Assembly (NCBI GenBank): GCA_021799495.1
Contig: JAJZAI010000007.1
Coordinates: forward strand, 35,852-99,851
Length of the DNA stretch: 64,000 nucleotides
Reading direction: 5' to 3'
From: Deltaproteobacteria bacterium
Lineage (GTDB): Bacteria; Desulfobacterota; Binatia; Binatales; Binataceae
Below the pieces are notes generated by a model, which was not told where the DNA came from, did no database searches, and worked only from the letters and a program-made list of their open reading frames with translations. Of the stretch, positions 62,264 to 64,000 are shown in pieces. The position numbers were made by a program, and so were the translations under genes. Numbering within the stretch: position 1 is the stretch's first letter; the number at the start of each line of letters is the position of its first letter.

Positions 62264-62339
62264 GCGCGCCCGGGGATTGCCGCGGCGGCGCATTTCGCGA
62301 TACCTTCGCGCGAGATTTTTTGCCGCCCGGAGGCCGCTT

Positions 62340-63191
62340 ATGAATCGCTGGCAAATCGGCGACGTCGTCATCAACCGGTTCGTCGAGATGGAGACCGTCT
62401 CGAAAGCCACCTTCGTGCTGCCCGACGCGACGCCCGAAAACGTAAAGCGCGAAGCGGACGCGCTGATGCCGCATTTCTGCGACGAAAGCGGGCGCGTGCG
62501 GATGAGCATCCACGCGCTCACGCTCGAATCGAAAGGCAAGCGCATCGTGGTCGACACCTGTATCGGCAACGACAAGCAGCGCGGCTTCGAGGGCTGGAAC
62601 CAGCTCCATACGAATTTCCTGAGCGATCTGGAAAAGGGCGGCTTCCCGCCGGATTCGTTCGACTATGTAATTTGCACGCATCTGCACGTCGATCATGTGG
62701 GATGGAACACGCGGCTCGCCGGCGAGCGCTGGATACCGACCTTCACCCGCGCGCGTTATCTATTCGGACGCGCCGAATGGAAGCACTGGTCGGCCGAGCA
62801 GGACCGCTTCATCAAGGACCCGATCGACGACTCGGTGCGGCCGATCGTGGATGCGGGCTTGGCGGATCTGGTTGACGACAACCATCGCGTGACCGACGAA
62901 ATCTGGCTGGAGCCGACGCCCGGCCATACTCCCGGCCATTTCAGCGTGCGGATTTCGTCGCGCGGACAGGAAGCGGTCATCACCGGCGACCTGATGCACC
63001 ATCCGATTCAGTGCATCCATCCGGAATGGAATTGCGGCTTCGACGCGATTCCCGATCTGGCGCGGAGCACACGGCGGTCGTTCCTGGCGCGCTATGCCGA
63101 GCGGCCGGTGACGGTTTTCGGCACACATTTCGCCACGCCGTCGTGCGGCCGAATCCTGAAGAACGGCGCGGTATGGCGTTTTCAGGTTTGA
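62340..63191 (+). CDS. MBL-fold metallo-hydrolase (paralog 2)
   Basis: 283 residues from ATG 62340. It shares with the gene at 23710 the same THLHxDH position (His114, His116, Asp118, His119), PTPGHTPGHFSVRI, ITGDLMHHPIQC and FGTHFATPSCGR, aligned with few or no gaps. Differences lie in residues 30-50 and after 230 (NCGFDAIPDLARSTRRSFLA). The same family of hydrolases therefore occurs twice within 40 kb of this genome. It starts 76 bp after dnaB and may be read through from it. Substrate unknown. Confidence 0.88.
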   Translation: MNRWQIGDVVINRFVEMETVSKATFVLPDATPENVKREADALMPHFCDESGRVRMSIHALTLESKGKRIVVDTCIGNDKQRGFEGWNQLHTNFLSDLEKGGFPPDSFDYVICTHLHVDHVGWNTRLAGERWIPTFTRARYLFGRAEWKHWSAEQDRFIKDPIDDSVRPIVDAGLADLVDDNHRVTDEIWLEPTPGHTPGHFSVRISSRGQEAVITGDLMHHPIQCIHPEWNCGFDAIPDLARSTRRSFLARYAERPVTVFGTHFATPSCGRILKNGAVWRFQV

Positions 63192-63207
63192 GCGGCGGGA
63201 CGCGCGC

Positions 63208-63936
63208 CTAGTCCGACTTCTCCGAATCCTGCGCGGACGGTTCGTCCGCATCGCCGCGTGCTGGCGTCGCTTCAGACGCCGCCGATGGTTCGGCTTCGGC
63301 CGCAGCGTCGTTCCGCGAGTCGTCGGCGGAATCCGCCGGCACGGAGGAAATTCGCGGCTCTTCGGCGGCGCTCGCCGCGTCCGCGTCGATTACCGGCGCA
63401 TCGTCGCGCGGCAGTTCAATTTCGCGGAATTCTTCGAGATCCGGCAGGTTCGAGAGGTCTTTCAGGCCGAACAGTTCGAGAAATTCGGGCGTGGTGGCGT
63501 AAACGATCGGACGGCCCGGCGCTTCCTTGCGGCCGGCGATTTTGATCAACTGCCGCTCCAGCAGGGTATCAATTACGCCGCCGCAATCGACGCCGCGCAG
63601 TTGTTCGATCTCGGGGCGCGTGATCGGCTGGCGGTAGGCCACGATCGCGACCGTCTCCATCAGCGGCCGGCTCAGCCGCGGCGGCCTTGCGGCAAGCAGG
63701 CGCCGCACGTATGCGGCGTGCTCGCGCCGCGTGCGAAGCTGGTAGCCGCCCGCAACCTCTTCGAGGATCAGGCCGCGTCCCGCCTCGGCATATGCGACCG
63801 CCATCTCGCCGAGCGCGCGCCGAATGTCGTCGCGCGCAACCGTCTCGATCGCCGAGACCATCTGCGCGAGCGTGATCGGTTCGCCGGCGGCGAACAAAAG
63901 GCTTTCCAGAATCGCTTTCAGCCGTTCCTCTTCCAC
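63208..63936 (-). CDS. scpB: Segregation and condensation protein B
   Basis: 242 residues from GTG 63936. Two winged-helix domains span about 1-165: LKAILESLLFAAGEPITLAQ, EEVAGGYQLRTRREHAAYV and SRPLMETVAIVAYRQPITRP, then GVDCGGVIDTLLERQLIKIA and GRPIVYATTPEFLELFGLK. A 70-residue acidic Asp/Glu/Ala/Ser-rich tail follows, common in GC-rich ScpB. With ScpA and SMC it condenses and separates chromosomes. It is convergent with the MBL gene. Confidence 0.95.
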   Translation of the reverse strand: MEEERLKAILESLLFAAGEPITLAQMVSAIETVARDDIRRALGEMAVAYAEAGRGLILEEVAGGYQLRTRREHAAYVRRLLAARPPRLSRPLMETVAIVAYRQPITRPEIEQLRGVDCGGVIDTLLERQLIKIAGRKEAPGRPIVYATTPEFLELFGLKDLSNLPDLEEFREIELPRDDAPVIDADAASAAEEPRISSVPADSADDSRNDAAAEAEPSAASEATPARGDADEPSAQDSEKSD

Positions 63937-63954
63937 ACCGTCGCGCGGGCCCGC

Positions 63955-64000
63955 TCACGCCTCGTGCCCGCTTCCTCCCTCGTTGCTGTCGCTCCCGCCG
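63955..64000 (-). CDS. Possible end of the upstream gene (scpA?)
   Basis: On the minus strand one frame runs in from the window edge for 15 codons and ends in TGA 18 bases before the scpB start. It encodes a Gly/Ser/Asp/Glu-rich tail (GGSDSNEGGSGHEA), which fits the C-terminus of ScpA, normally just upstream of scpB. The piece is too short to confirm. Confidence 0.3.
   Translation of the reverse strand, partial: GGSDSNEGGSGHEA

Overview
The window is 64 kb of high-GC, densely coded chromosome from a Gram-negative bacterium. The Gram-negative assignment rests on an RND efflux permease with its periplasmic adaptor, a GDP-heptose cluster of the type used for LPS or S-layer glycans, and a Sec signal peptide. 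The mix includes PrkA-YeaH-SpoVR, UPF0182, two dienelactone hydrolases, several MBL-fold hydrolases, SnoaL-like and carboxymuconolactone decarboxylase-like proteins, AddAB recombination and an HxlR regulator. This suits an uncultured soil lineage of the former deltaproteobacteria, for example Binatota. That placement is inference: there is no rRNA or tRNA in the window. I see no CRISPR array, prophage or insertion sequence.

Layout: 1-3166 (minus) is a membrane hybrid histidine kinase cut by the window edge, with most of its catalytic residues replaced. 3422-4868 holds a glutathione transferase and a GntR/FCD regulator that faces an RND pump and adaptor (5000-9400). 9420-16228 (minus) is an addAB-like helicase-nuclease pair, followed by tandem MOSC paralogs (16465-18145). 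18401-21226 (plus) carries an unknown six-helix membrane protein, a CinA N-domain protein, a small secreted protein and an ArsC/Spx-like protein. A LysR regulator and glutaryl-CoA dehydrogenase are divergent at 21264-23605, followed by an MBL hydrolase (23710-24564, minus).

24782-32426 is a glycan locus in two convergent arms. The plus arm carries gmhB, gmhA, a TalC-type transaldolase, a UDP-galactopyranose-mutase-like flavoprotein and a methyltransferase. The minus arm carries a family 2 glycosyltransferase, an epimerase, an hddC-like nucleotidyltransferase and an hddA-like kinase. Together they encode a route from pentose-phosphate intermediates to GDP-D-glycero-D-manno-heptose and probably onward to a modified sugar.

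32499-38935 holds catabolic enzymes (SDR, chromene-carboxylate isomerase-like, enoyl-CoA hydratase, amidase), an HxlR regulator, MscL with a zinc-ribbon tail, a small membrane protein and a second type of MBL hydrolase. 39211-44475 is the conserved prkA-yeaH-spoVR stress block, interrupted between prkA and yeaH by about 640 bp with lower GC. That insert contains a small orphan gene and a palindromic interspersed repeat, and a second copy of the repeat lies just after spoVR. 44767-52090 contains a GH88-like hydrolase, dienelactone hydrolase, SnoaL-like protein, DedA, a CMD-family protein, and an acyl-CoA synthetase / 2-oxoacid decarboxylase pair. 52233-59011 runs DUF1232, UPF0182, a NarL-type two-component system, a VOC protein and a nitroreductase, ending at a strong terminator. 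The right end has a second dienelactone hydrolase, a rhomboid protease, dnaB, an MBL paralog of the 23.7 kb gene, and scpB with what may be the tail of scpA.
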